Source: Polycladospora coralii
GTDB lineage: Bacteria; Bacillota; Bacilli; Thermoactinomycetales; Thermoactinomycetaceae
Length of the DNA: 64,000 nucleotides
Assembly: GCF_014773435.2 (NCBI RefSeq)
Contig: NZ_JACXAG020000001.1
Location: forward strand, 186,001-250,000
Direction of reading: 5' to 3'
Shown here piece after piece: positions 25,913 to 35,189 of the stretch (positions are counted from its first letter, which is position 1; every line of letters begins with the position of its first letter). The notes under the pieces were generated by a model. The model ran no database searches, was not told where the DNA came from, and was given only the letters and a program-made list of their open reading frames with translations. The position numbers and the translations under genes were made by a program.

Positions 25913-26935
25913 CTACCATGTTTCCATGATTTCTTCCATTTCATTGGTTTTACCTCGAAGCATCAAATCTTTGGCGGCTTGTTCTGGTTCCTTATCCATA
26001 AATAAAACTTGGTATAGCTGTTCAGTTAAGGGCATCTCCACCTGATAGTGCTTGGCTAAAGCATGAGCTGCACGCGTCGTTTTAACCCCTTCAACGACCA
26101 TTCCCATTTCATCTAGGACAACAGATAAGCTTTTACCTTGACTTAACATATAACCAGCTCGCCAATTCCGGCTATGGGTACTCGTACAAGTCACAATCAA
26201 ATCTCCTACACCCGCTAAACCAACAAATGTGATCGGCTTTGCTCCCATCGCTTTACCTAAACGCGCGATTTCAGCTAATCCTCTCGTCATAAGAGCTGCT
26301 TTTGCATTATCCCCGAATCCAAGTCCCTGAACAAGCCCAGCTGCAAGTGCAATAATATTTTTTAAAGCACCTCCTACCTCAACACCAATGGCATCCGAAT
26401 GTGTATACACCCGAAATGATGTATTCATGAGTACATACTGAACTTGTTTGGCTACTTCTTGATCACCGCAAGCGACCACCACTGTGGTTGGGCTCTTTTG
26501 AATGACCTCTTCAGCATGACTAGGGCCTGACAAAATCGCGATAGATGCTTGATCGCGCTCTAATTCCTCTGACAAAACCTCTGACATCCGTTTCCAAGAA
26601 TCTTGTTCAAATCCCTTTGCCGCATGTACGATATGTGTCTCTTTGTTCATCACCTTTTTCACTTCACGTGCAGTATGGCGCATCGCATGGGATGGCACTG
26701 CAAACAATATAAAGGATTTGTTATAACAAGCCTCTTCTAATGATGTCGTAGCATAAATAGCTGGATGTAACTTCGCTTGTGGTAAGTATTTTTTATTGGT
26801 ATGGCGCTGATTTAACTCATCAGCCACAGGAACAGATCGGGCCCATAAGGTAACATCGTGACCATTTTCAGCTAGCACCTGAGCAAGCGCTGTCCCCCAG
26901 CTACCAGCTCCTACTACTGCCACTTTCTCTTTCAC
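25913..26935 (-). CDS. gpsA: Glycerol-3-phosphate dehydrogenase [NAD(P)+]
   Basis: Reduces dihydroxyacetone phosphate to sn-glycerol-3-phosphate for phospholipid synthesis. The dinucleotide motif GAGSWGTALA is at residues 8-17; the catalytic lysine segment GGALKNIIALAAGL and the conserved GLAGVGDLIVTC are present. The length of 340 aa is typical. GTG start with GGAGGTGAAG upstream. It is the last gene of the der-plsY-gpsA unit, so G3P supply and its first acylation are co-expressed. Confidence 0.97.
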   Translation of the reverse strand: MKEKVAVVGAGSWGTALAQVLAENGHDVTLWARSVPVADELNQRHTNKKYLPQAKLHPAIYATTSLEEACYNKSFILFAVPSHAMRHTAREVKKVMNKETHIVHAAKGFEQDSWKRMSEVLSEELERDQASIAILSGPSHAEEVIQKSPTTVVVACGDQEVAKQVQYVLMNTSFRVYTHSDAIGVEVGGALKNIIALAAGLVQGLGFGDNAKAALMTRGLAEIARLGKAMGAKPITFVGLAGVGDLIVTCTSTHSRNWRAGYMLSQGKSLSVVLDEMGMVVEGVKTTRAAHALAKHYQVEMPLTEQLYQVLFMDKEPEQAAKDLMLRGKTNEMEEIMETW

Positions 26936-26957
26936 ACATCTTCACCTCCACATCCCT

Positions 26958-27551
26958 CTAAATCTTACGCTCTTCCCCATTGATCAAGTTTTTCAAGTTT
27001 TGTCTATGTTGAAAGACAGCCAATAGAGCGATTACACTCATCAATAGAATCAATGTCATTTCATAACCCATGACGAGCATGACAAAAGGGAGTGAAACCG
27101 TAAATACAAGTGATCCCAGTGACACAAATCGACTGATGAAAATCGCGATTAGTCCTAAAACACCTGATATAAGCGCCGCGTAGAAAAATAAGATAGCAGC
27201 CACACCCACTGTTGTAGCAATCCCTTTGCCTCCACGAAAACGAAGAAAAACAGGCCAATTATGTCCAATAATCGCAGCAATGCCGCACACCAACATCAAG
27301 GTAAGACTGGTTGGGTCTGTACGGAATAAATATCCGATCCCTACACCAGCCATCCCCTTAATTACATCTAAAATAAAGACAATAAGTGCAGCTCCTTTAC
27401 CCATTACACGTAGTGTGTTCGTAGCACCAGCATTGCCACTGCCATGTTTACGAATATCGATTCCTTGTCGATAACGACCCATAAAATAACTAAAACTGAT
27501 AGAACCGCACAGATACGCTAATATTATCGGAATGATCCAATTAAGTAGCAT
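26958..27551 (-). CDS. plsY: Acyl-phosphate:glycerol-3-phosphate acyltransferase
   Basis: Integral membrane enzyme that acylates G3P at position 1 from acyl phosphate. It has five or so membrane spans. The conserved loops GSGNAGATN (about residues 37-45), GHNWPVFLRFRGGKG and the third glycine-rich loop are visible. The length of 197 aa is normal. It lies between der and gpsA and uses the product of gpsA. Confidence 0.96.
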   Translation of the reverse strand: MLLNWIIPIILAYLCGSISFSYFMGRYRQGIDIRKHGSGNAGATNTLRVMGKGAALIVFILDVIKGMAGVGIGYLFRTDPTSLTLMLVCGIAAIIGHNWPVFLRFRGGKGIATTVGVAAILFFYAALISGVLGLIAIFISRFVSLGSLVFTVSLPFVMLVMGYEMTLILLMSVIALLAVFQHRQNLKNLINGEERKI

Positions 27552-27576
27552 ACGAATGCCTCTCCCTTTTTATATT

Positions 27577-28893
27577 TTAATCTCGCTTATTCCGTAAGAA
27601 AATATTTAGAGGTGTCCCAGTGAAAGGGAAAGCTATTCTAATCTGATTTTCTAGATAACGGAGGTAACTAAAATGAGCCAATTCACGATCGTTCACAAAT
27701 AATACAATGGTAGGTGGTTGAACGGAAACTTGTGTCGCGTATTGCACACGAAAGCGCTTCCCTTTCGTTGAAGGGGGCGGATTTGTCATCAACGCATCAT
27801 GTACCACTTGATTTAAAACAGATGTAGAAATACGTAATGCATGTTGCTCAGCTGCTAATAAGACTGTAGGTAAAATTTGCTTCAGACGTTGTTTAGTCAT
27901 AGCTGATACAAACAGAATAGGCGCATAGCTCATAAATTGAAATTGATCACGTAAATTACGTTTAAACTGATCCATCGTTTTTTCATCTTTCTCTACTGCA
28001 TCCCATTTGTTCACAACAAAAATGGCTGCTCTGCCTGCTTCATGTGCATACCCGGCAATCTTTTTATCTTGTTCTGCTATCCCACGCTCCCCGTCAATGA
28101 TGATTAAGCAGACATCAGAACGCTCAATCGCTCGCATCGCACGAATGACACTATATTTCTCTATCGATTCATATACCTTTCCTCGTTTACGAATCCCTGC
28201 TGTATCAATAAGCACATACGATTGATCCTCATGGGAGAATGGTGTGTCAATCGCATCACGAGTTGTTCCAGCTTCTGGACTAACGATTACACGCTCTTCC
28301 CCTAAGATGGCATTAACAAGCGAAGATTTACCCACGTTAGGTCTGCCGATCAAGGAGACACGGATCGTCTCATCATCATAATCCTCTTCCACTTTGTCTG
28401 GAAACTGCGATACTAAGACATCGAGTACATCACCTGTTCCTGAACCATGTACAGATGACATCCCAATTACATATTCAAATCCAAGTTGATAAAACTCGTA
28501 TAAGGAGTCTTCATGTTTTAAGTCATCAATTTTATTTACTGCTACAACAACAGGTTTTCTAGAACGATGTAATAAATGCGCCACTTCTTCATCAGTCGCT
28601 GTCATTCCAGCACGTCCATCTGTTACAAATAAAATCACATCTGCTTCTTCAATCGCTAGCTCAGCCTGATTTTTAATATGATCAAGAATCTCATCTTGTA
28701 CACCCATCTCAAGCCCACCTGTATCGATTAGGTGAAATTCCCGCCCATTCCATTCACTTTTACTGTAAATGCGATCACGGGTAATCCCTGGTTGGTCTTC
28801 AACAATGGCAATTCTTTCACCCGCTAATCTGTTGAAAATCGTTGATTTGCCTACATTAGGTCTTCCTACTATTGCAACAATCGGTAAACTCAT
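27577..28893 (-). CDS. der: Ribosome biogenesis GTPase Der (EngA)
   Basis: Double GTPase needed for 50S subunit maturation. The first G domain has GRPNVGKST near residue 9 with DTGG and NKID; the second has GRPNVGKSS near residue 184 with [10 protein letters not shown] and NKWD; a C-terminal KH-like domain follows. Length is 438 aa from the ATG at 28893, which is better spaced from AAAGGA than the ATG two codons earlier. Confidence 0.97.
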   Translation of the reverse strand: MSLPIVAIVGRPNVGKSTIFNRLAGERIAIVEDQPGITRDRIYSKSEWNGREFHLIDTGGLEMGVQDEILDHIKNQAELAIEEADVILFVTDGRAGMTATDEEVAHLLHRSRKPVVVAVNKIDDLKHEDSLYEFYQLGFEYVIGMSSVHGSGTGDVLDVLVSQFPDKVEEDYDDETIRVSLIGRPNVGKSSLVNAILGEERVIVSPEAGTTRDAIDTPFSHEDQSYVLIDTAGIRKRGKVYESIEKYSVIRAMRAIERSDVCLIIIDGERGIAEQDKKIAGYAHEAGRAAIFVVNKWDAVEKDEKTMDQFKRNLRDQFQFMSYAPILFVSAMTKQRLKQILPTVLLAAEQHALRISTSVLNQVVHDALMTNPPPSTKGKRFRVQYATQVSVQPPTIVLFVNDRELAHFSYLRYLENQIRIAFPFTGTPLNIFLRNKRD

Positions 28894-28988
28894 TCTCATT
28901 AATCCTTTCTTCTAAACCATCGGTTCCACGGTAAATGTGTCAGATAGACAACATTAATCTTATCTATATTTATGTATTTAGGCAACCA

Positions 28989-29189
28989 TTAGCCATGTTT
29001 GATTATAATCATCGTGTCTGGATCAAGTTCATGTGCCATACCATCTAAAATTTTTTCTAATAAATACGTTTTGCGCTGCAACTCTTTCTCATCTGGTACG
29101 ATAAACACAACAGACCCACCCGTTACGGCCTCTGCATTAGTTGTAATCACCGCTAACACGACCTTCTGTAGACTCGTACTTCCACCCAT
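28989..29189 (-). CDS. Small partner protein of the YIEGIA family (capping-complex subunit type)
   Basis: A 66-aa soluble protein with an alpha/beta look (VVLAVITTNAEAVTGG, then VVFIVPDEKE) and the C-terminal DPDTMIIIKHG. Small proteins of this kind are regularly encoded directly after YIEGIA proteins in spore formers and are annotated as capping-complex subunit for YIEGIA. AGGGTGG is 6 nt before the ATG. The biochemical role is not established. Confidence 0.7.
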   Translation of the reverse strand: MGGSTSLQKVVLAVITTNAEAVTGGSVVFIVPDEKELQRKTYLLEKILDGMAHELDPDTMIIIKHG

Positions 29190-29220
29190 TGAAATCCACC
29201 CTTTTTTAGTGAAATGATGC

Positions 29221-30099
29221 CTATGGATATTGCGCTGGTTTTCTTACCGCAGATTCCAGCACCGGCACCTCACTCACGACTCGAATCGCTTTTTGTAAAT
29301 CTTGATCGTTAGGGAGTAACAAGACACCTAATCGACCACTCTTCAAATCCCTTTTAGATATCGGGATCAGTGCTGGTTCACCCGTATCACGATACACGCC
29401 CATAGAGATGGAAGCGTCATGTAGAATGGCTTGGCGCTGTCCAATATTACTAATCGTGACTTTCGCACTAATATCCACTGGTTCCACGATTAAACCCACA
29501 CCTTGTTGTAAGATGATTTCACGATTTGCAGCTAATCCAATATTCATCAAATAAATATCATCTACATATAGACTAGGCCCTTCTACACGTAACTGACCCC
29601 CTTTAACTCGAGCGATATCTTTTAATACTTTTCCCGATTTTACAATGCCACTTATCGCCAACAAGAATATACCAGTTGCTACGCCTACCCACCAGCGATC
29701 ACTTATCACCGCTGCAAAAGTTGTAAGGGCAGCTGTAAAAATGACTAAATAATTTCTCCCTTCAAACACCATGGCGATACCTTCAATATAAGTAGCACCA
29801 CGTTGAACCAATTCCATTTGATCTAATTTGGACAATGTTTCACGTTCCATATTACGAACATCACGAAACTGTTGTGCAGCTACAGTCAAAAAAGTGATCG
29901 CTGTGTAATCCTTCTGTAGTAAGGCAGGTATGGCTATAGCTCCAAGAGCGGATGCAATCAATCCGAGTGCAAGATGAATGATTTGTCCGTGTGGGTACGT
30001 CGGGTACTGACGATAATCCGCTCGCAACATGCGAAGGCGTGTCAAAAATCCAATTAAAATCCCGATGATGACTGCCCATGTGAAATTTTCAAACTCCAT
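29221..30099 (-). CDS. YIEGIA-family membrane protein
   Basis: The motif YIEGIA is at residues 104-109. The 292-aa product has a first hydrophobic span at residues 7-20, others around 42-60, and a pair near 120-155, then a soluble C-terminal domain of about 130 residues that is likely cytoplasmic. The family is found in endospore formers, but its function is unknown. It lies between a YphA-like membrane protein and the small partner gene, in the rpsA-der interval that in B. subtilis holds yphA and yphB. Confidence 0.82.
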   Translation of the reverse strand: MEFENFTWAVIIGILIGFLTRLRMLRADYRQYPTYPHGQIIHLALGLIASALGAIAIPALLQKDYTAITFLTVAAQQFRDVRNMERETLSKLDQMELVQRGATYIEGIAMVFEGRNYLVIFTAALTTFAAVISDRWWVGVATGIFLLAISGIVKSGKVLKDIARVKGGQLRVEGPSLYVDDIYLMNIGLAANREIILQQGVGLIVEPVDISAKVTISNIGQRQAILHDASISMGVYRDTGEPALIPISKRDLKSGRLGVLLLPNDQDLQKAIRVVSEVPVLESAVRKPAQYP

Positions 30100-30112
30100 T
30101 CCTTACACATCC

Positions 30113-30760
30113 TTACCCTGTCATTTTAACCACACGTTTAGATATCCAACGCTTAGCTTCATCGCTGATATAGATACTTATAAATAAAGCAACAAGCAGC
30201 TTTATCATGGTTTCTCGCATCCATAAATCACCGATAATCATCGGGTTAGCCGCTCCAAAATGAAAAGCGATTGTGAGCAAATGATACATCACAATCAAAC
30301 CCGTGCATAAGCTGATTCCCGTTTGCAAAGGCATGAATATAAACGCTGGCAACATGAAAAAAAGAAATATTTTCCAACTGAGGTCCAAATACAAAAAATG
30401 ATCGAAGTAGAAACAAAGCCCGCCCAAAAAAATGGGGACCATACGTACAAAAAATAATGCATTTCCTTCTAACCGAAAACTAAAATACATATGAACAATA
30501 AGAATCGCGACAAAAAAAAGATGGATATGTATCATGGGCATGATGGGGATCGGGTCAGTATGAAAGACTACAACCATGCTCATGATCGACAGACATATGC
30601 GCTTTGAATCCACTTCAAGTTTTCGCTCTAATTGAGAGAACCATCCTGTGTAAACCAAAATGCCAATTGAGAGTAAACATACCCATGCCAAATTCTCTAG
30701 AAACAAACGTAGACACCTTCTTCTACCATCAGTTGCCTTTAGTATCTCTACTCCATCCAT
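30113..30760 (-). CDS. Integral membrane protein, YphA-like by position
   Basis: About seven hydrophobic segments in 215 aa and no catalytic motif. In B. subtilis the rpsA-der interval encodes the uncharacterised 199-aa membrane protein YphA, so this is its likely counterpart, though the identity cannot be confirmed here. The start is uncertain: ATG 30760 lies inside the rpsA terminator and has no ribosome binding site, whereas a TTG at 30706 has GAAGAAGG 8 nt upstream and gives a protein that begins at the first membrane span (FLENLAWVCLL). Confidence 0.6.
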   Translation of the reverse strand: MDGVEILKATDGRRRCLRLFLENLAWVCLLSIGILVYTGWFSQLERKLEVDSKRICLSIMSMVVVFHTDPIPIMPMIHIHLFFVAILIVHMYFSFRLEGNALFFVRMVPIFLGGLCFYFDHFLYLDLSWKIFLFFMLPAFIFMPLQTGISLCTGLIVMYHLLTIAFHFGAANPMIIGDLWMRETMIKLLVALFISIYISDEAKRWISKRVVKMTG

Positions 30761-30813
30761 TTTTAAACAAGAAAACCAACCGCCATTGTGCGGTTGGTTT
30801 TCTTGTTTAAAAA
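30760..30813. terminator. Terminator with 24-bp perfect stem after rpsA
   Basis: 30760-30783 and 30790-30813 are exact inverted repeats around a 6-nt loop; core GAAAACCAACCGC. A and T runs flank both sides, so it can work in both directions. It begins 5 nt after the rpsA stop. Confidence 0.88.
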
Positions 30814-30818
30814 TAGGC

Positions 30819-31973
30819 TTACTTATTTAAGTTACGTAGTTCTGGATAAACATCACCTAATGTTACATTTAAGCTTCCATGATTCGCATGCTCTTCAAAT
30901 TCAGCAATCTCTTTTTTTACTTTAGCTTGCTCTACTTCTTTTATACTGAGGCTAATTCTTTTCTGCTCTTTCACAATATCTAAGACTTTCACTTGTACTT
31001 CTTGCCCTTCTTCGAGCGCTTCATTAGGAGAAGCGATGTGGCGATTCGCAATTTGCGAAACATGTACTAGCCCTTCAACACCCGGGAACAGCTCAACGAA
31101 TGCACCAAACTTGACTAAGCGCTTTACTTTACCCGTGTAAATTTCATCCACTTCGATTTCTTTCATCGCTTTTTCCCAAGGACCTTCCTGTGTTTCTTTT
31201 ATGCTTAAGCTAATACGCTCACTTTCACGATCTAATTTTAAGATTTTTACTTTTACTTCATCGCCTACGTTCAATACATCAGATGGATGTGCAACACGTT
31301 CCCAAGCTAACTCCGAAACATGCACAAGTCCATCTACTCCTCCAATATCGACAAAAGCGCCAAAATCAGTTAAACGTTGCACGGTTCCAGAAAGCTCTTC
31401 ACCCACTGTTAACAATTCTAATCTTTTCTTTCTCTTGCTGGTTTCTTCTTCTTCTAAAATCTCTTTACGTGACAAGATCAATTTGTTTTTCTCTGGATCA
31501 ATTTCAATCACCTTTAATGATAATGAGACACCCTTATAATCCGAAAAATCTTCTACAAAATGCAGCTCTACGTGAGATGCAGGAATAAATCCACGAACGC
31601 CTACATCTACAACTAAACCACCTTTAACGATTTCGGAAACTGTAGCAGATAACGTTTCATTTGCTTCAAATTTGCGTTGTAGTTCTTGCCAAGCTTTCTC
31701 CGCATCGACAGCTTTTTTAGATACAATCAATCGATCTTCTTCCTCGTTACTACGAATCACTTTTAATTGTAATTCATCGCCTTCTTTAACGACGTCGCTA
31801 GCTTTTTCAATGTGTAAACTGGCAAGTTCTGAAATCGGTAAGATCGCCTCACTTTTATATCCAATATCTACTAACGCTTGGCTATCTTCCACTGTTACAA
31901 CTTTACCTGTAACGACATCCCCTACTTGATAGTTCTCTACTTCGGTAAATTCTGATTTCATCTCTTCTGACAT
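30819..31973 (-). CDS. rpsA: 30S ribosomal protein S1 homolog (four S1 domains)
   Basis: RNA-binding protein with four successive S1 domains (starting near residues 14, 100, 185 and 270), each with the GxVxxxxxFGAFVDIG-like pattern, for example GTVQRLTDFGAFVDIGG and GKVKRLVKFGAFVELFPG. At 384 aa it equals the short S1 of Bacillus (YpfD) rather than the six-domain proteobacterial S1. The ATG at 31973 has AGGAGG 8 nt upstream. It follows cmk and plsC, as in B. subtilis cmk-ypfD. Confidence 0.95.
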   Translation of the reverse strand: MSEEMKSEFTEVENYQVGDVVTGKVVTVEDSQALVDIGYKSEAILPISELASLHIEKASDVVKEGDELQLKVIRSNEEEDRLIVSKKAVDAEKAWQELQRKFEANETLSATVSEIVKGGLVVDVGVRGFIPASHVELHFVEDFSDYKGVSLSLKVIEIDPEKNKLILSRKEILEEEETSKRKKRLELLTVGEELSGTVQRLTDFGAFVDIGGVDGLVHVSELAWERVAHPSDVLNVGDEVKVKILKLDRESERISLSIKETQEGPWEKAMKEIEVDEIYTGKVKRLVKFGAFVELFPGVEGLVHVSQIANRHIASPNEALEEGQEVQVKVLDIVKEQKRISLSIKEVEQAKVKKEIAEFEEHANHGSLNVTLGDVYPELRNLNK

Positions 31974-32071
31974 AATCATTACCTCCTATTTACAAATCCT
32001 TCTTTTCATTACTTTATAATATAAAGATTAAATGGAATAATCACCTAACATACATTAAGCAATCCATTAAA

Positions 32072-32668
32072 TCATGTTACCTTAGCATTTTGAATGGATA
32101 ATCGAATCGCCTCCATCACATCATTCGTAACCAGTCTTGCAACTTCTTCATTCAATTCTCTAGCTGTTCCATAATTTTCAACTTGAATCGGCTTGCAAAA
32201 TATGATCCACACGGGTCCGAACAACCGATAGTTACTAATAATAGCTGTTGGTATTATGGGTGTACCGCTAGCGAGTGCAATTTGAGCAGCACCTGTTTTC
32301 CCTTCTTTTAGAACACCTGTTTTGGAACGTGTTCCTTCAGGAAAAATCGTGACCACTTTATTTTGTGCTAAGATGCGAATCGATTGTTGGATCGCATTGT
32401 TATCTCCATTCCCACGCTCCACCGGATAACTCCCTAATTGCGTAATCAGTTTCCCGAACAATGGAACTTTAAATAGTTCAGCTTTTGCCATGAAATGGAT
32501 TTGGCGATCCAGTGTAGACGCTAAGACAGGTGGATCAAAATTGCTAATGTGATTCGGACAAATGAGGACAGGTCCGTTCTTAGGTACATTTTCTAGCCCG
32601 ATTACATGTACGCGATAAATGATACGACAAGTAAGACGTACCAATTTGTGTAAGAAAAGATATAACAT
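32072..32668 (-). CDS. plsC: 1-acyl-sn-glycerol-3-phosphate acyltransferase
   Basis: Adds the second acyl chain in phosphatidic acid synthesis at the membrane. The catalytic H40-X4-D45 is in NHISNFDPP, and the substrate motif FPEGTRSKTG lies near residue 108. The length of 198 aa is typical. It follows the cmk stop by 3 nt. Confidence 0.94.
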   Translation of the reverse strand: MLYLFLHKLVRLTCRIIYRVHVIGLENVPKNGPVLICPNHISNFDPPVLASTLDRQIHFMAKAELFKVPLFGKLITQLGSYPVERGNGDNNAIQQSIRILAQNKVVTIFPEGTRSKTGVLKEGKTGAAQIALASGTPIIPTAIISNYRLFGPVWIIFCKPIQVENYGTARELNEEVARLVTNDVMEAIRLSIQNAKVT

Positions 32669-32671
32669 ATC

Positions 32672-33340
32672 TTACTCTTCACCGCCCAATTTGTTCCGAC
32701 AAAGTTGAAAAATCATTTCCGTTACTTCTTCAATGGTAAGAGAAGTTGTTTCAACGAATAGGGCGTCTTCTGCTTGTCTAAGCGGCGCAAAAGTGCGCTT
32801 TCGATCATTCTCATCACGATCCGCTATTTCTTTGTGAATGACTTCTAATTGAGTGGACTCACCCTTAGCCCGGAGTTCTTGATAGCGCCTCTGGGCTCGT
32901 GCCTCGATAGAGGCAGTCAAAAATATTTTCACATCTGCATGAGGTAAGACATGTGTTCCAATGTCTCTTCCATCCATTACTACAGCCTGACTTTGACTGA
33001 TCAACTGCTGTTTTTTGACTAATGCTTTACGAACCCCAGCAATTTTAGCAATATCTGAGGCGAGAAGTGAAACTTGATTGGAGCGAATCTCATCCGTCAG
33101 TTTGAGTCCATCTACATAAACTCCGTCTGTGTCAAGTGTAATCGTCAATGCTTCTGCTAAAGAAGAAATTTTCTTTTCATTCATCAGCTCGATCCCATCT
33201 TGCAACACACGCCAAGCAATTGCTCGATACATAGCTCCAGTATCTACATATACAGCGCCTAGCTTATCTGCTAGGCGACGTGCTACTGTGCTTTTTCCAG
33301 CACCAGCAGGGCCATCAATCGCAACTTGAAACTTTTTCAT
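32672..33340 (-). CDS. cmk: Cytidylate kinase
   Basis: Phosphorylates CMP and dCMP. The P-loop GPAGAGKS is at residues 10-17; MDGRDIGTHVLP and the lid RRYQELRAKGE follow. Length is 222 aa from the ATG at 33340 behind GAGAGG; the longer frame to 33433 crosses a hairpin and is rejected. Confidence 0.96.
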   Translation of the reverse strand: MKKFQVAIDGPAGAGKSTVARRLADKLGAVYVDTGAMYRAIAWRVLQDGIELMNEKKISSLAEALTITLDTDGVYVDGLKLTDEIRSNQVSLLASDIAKIAGVRKALVKKQQLISQSQAVVMDGRDIGTHVLPHADVKIFLTASIEARAQRRYQELRAKGESTQLEVIHKEIADRDENDRKRTFAPLRQAEDALFVETTSLTIEEVTEMIFQLCRNKLGGEE

Positions 33341-33369
33341 AAATCTTACAATTCCTCTCTTGACAGGGT

Positions 33370-33401
33370 AAAAAGCCGAGCAGGTGAAAGGCCTACTCGA
33401 C
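33370..33401 (-). terminator. Hairpin with T run upstream of cmk
   Basis: On the minus strand CGAGTAGG pairs with CCTGCTCG (one G-U) around a 7-nt loop, followed by GCTTTTT. It lies 30 nt before the cmk start and about 235 nt after ypeB. It may end the ypeB message or act as a leader attenuator of cmk; the sequence does not decide. Confidence 0.5.
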
Positions 33402-33635
33402 TTTGGGTGAGTTTCTGCAATTTTACTCAACATCTAAACCCTATCGACAACGCCGACCTTCGACTTCCATGTTTGACAAAAAGTATGTACACAATAAATA
33501 TAAATTAAAGGATATTCATCCATTCAGAAAGAATAAAATGAGTGCGTATACCTGTAACCAGACTAACATAAATTGTATTGACTTGCAACGAAAACAATGG
33601 ACAGGTCGCATAACACACAACCTGCCCCTACCCAA

Positions 33636-34982
33636 TTATGCAAGGTCAGCATCAGCTTGCTTGACCTTTTTCACCTCTACTTCATCACCCGTATTTGCAT
33701 CAATAAATACACGATATAAGCTATTCTTCAATATACCTTGAAATTCATAGCATAATCTGGCTTCTCCTTGTCGGTCATAGATAACTGCTCGGTTTACTTT
33801 TTGAATTTTCAAGTGTTGATTCACCTGTTTCTTCGCGTCTTTCTCACTTAGCTTCGCTTTCATTTTGGACACATCTAAAGGATTGAATACATACTCGTCT
33901 GTTTGTAATCCCATGATATCTCCATTATCTAAAGCTACCTTCGCTACAACCGTTTTCGGATAAACCATCACACCATTTGTCTTTTGAACAAAATTATAAG
34001 CGATTACATTTTCTGTTTCATCATATGAGATCGCTTCCATATGTTTAAAACCAGATTTGATTAAAAAGCGCTTTGCTTTACGCAGTGCTTCTTCATAGGA
34101 TATTTTAGACACTGTTACGGGACGATCGTATAAAAACCAGACAGGATGACCGCCTTTAACTGTGACATTTGCATAAACATCACCTATTTTAGATTCTTTG
34201 TAGTTGATATTCCATGTCGGAAAATCGCCTTTCACACTTTTTTTCGTATTCATCCCGTCCGTTGTTTTACGATCAACCATTTTAGCTACTACTTTTTTTG
34301 CATCATCGGCTGTAATCGTAGGTCCAGTCAAACGATTATTCTTTTCTTTTTTCCGCACTTCCATATTACTTATAGTTGGACCCCAATCAATCTCTGGATA
34401 CTGTTCGACCTTGTGATTGACCTCTTTAAAACCATCAATAATCACATTATCCATTTTTTGATCTTCAGATGCTAATGCCATCTCTACATCCATCCACCGT
34501 AAATCTTTATCCATCACTTTCTTCTGTACAGACTGCAGATCCTTGCGTATATCGTCAGCGTTTTGATACAACCCTTCTAAAGTTTTCCATTCATCATCCG
34601 TAAGTGGCTGCTTATCCAAATCTCTTAGACCAATTTCATAAGCAAATTTACCTGTTTTAGCTACAAATTTTTCAGCCGAATCAAACGGCATAAGTGTTAG
34701 CGGGAGCTGTCCAATATTACTTTGAGCCGAATATGAAATTCTCCATACATTAGAAAGAGAACTAGACATTTGGTTACGGGAGTTTAAAGCTAATGACTTT
34801 CCCAATTCATCCTGTAATTGATCCACGTTTGCATTTAACTCATGAAAAGCACGTTGGTACTGACTTTCTGCCTTAATCAAAATAGAATTCTTATCTTGAT
34901 TTTCTTGATATCCCCATGTAGCAGTTGCAACCAGTGCAATGAGTGTAACAGGAAACAATACAGCAGCTATTCGTTTATACAT
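33636..34982 (-). CDS. ypeB: Germination protein YpeB
   Basis: Spore protein that stabilises the cortex-lytic enzyme SleB and holds it inactive. A hydrophobic segment at residues 4-25 anchors it; the N-terminal helical region (YQRAFHELNANVDQLQDELGKSLAL) and the C-terminal PepSY-type repeats (for example EEALRKAKRFLIKSGF and EKDAKKQVNQHLKI) fit the family. The length of 448 aa is normal. GAGGTG precedes the ATG. sleB, normally immediately upstream, is not present here. Confidence 0.93.
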   Translation of the reverse strand: MYKRIAAVLFPVTLIALVATATWGYQENQDKNSILIKAESQYQRAFHELNANVDQLQDELGKSLALNSRNQMSSSLSNVWRISYSAQSNIGQLPLTLMPFDSAEKFVAKTGKFAYEIGLRDLDKQPLTDDEWKTLEGLYQNADDIRKDLQSVQKKVMDKDLRWMDVEMALASEDQKMDNVIIDGFKEVNHKVEQYPEIDWGPTISNMEVRKKEKNNRLTGPTITADDAKKVVAKMVDRKTTDGMNTKKSVKGDFPTWNINYKESKIGDVYANVTVKGGHPVWFLYDRPVTVSKISYEEALRKAKRFLIKSGFKHMEAISYDETENVIAYNFVQKTNGVMVYPKTVVAKVALDNGDIMGLQTDEYVFNPLDVSKMKAKLSEKDAKKQVNQHLKIQKVNRAVIYDRQGEARLCYEFQGILKNSLYRVFIDANTGDEVEVKKVKQADADLA

Positions 34983-35189
34983 CAAGCCATCACCTCATTT
35001 ATTTCCATTCTCATGTTGGACATAGTTTCTGCTTGTTAAATCGGAAATATACCCGATATTAAGGATTCATCTCATTGACAGTTGAAAGCCGCTTACATAC
35101 GATAGATGAGGATTAGAAAAGCTAAGACGAATGTCCGTAAAAGAATCATGAGAGGTGGTGAATGTACGTACTTCTGCGTACAAGATCCT

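Noticed and set aside
30819-31973. rpsA as an unusual RNA-binding protein
   Set aside because: Four S1 domains and position after cmk are ordinary for Bacillales.
33600-33635. Hairpin GGACAGGT / ACCTGCCC as terminator of ypeB
   Set aside because: Short stem with a 13-nt loop and no T run on the minus strand; listed only here.
33403-33741. Plus-strand 112-codon frame across the cmk-ypeB gap
   Set aside because: It is antisense to the end of ypeB and no ribosome binding site precedes it; the TTGACA at 33474 has no -10 at the right distance.
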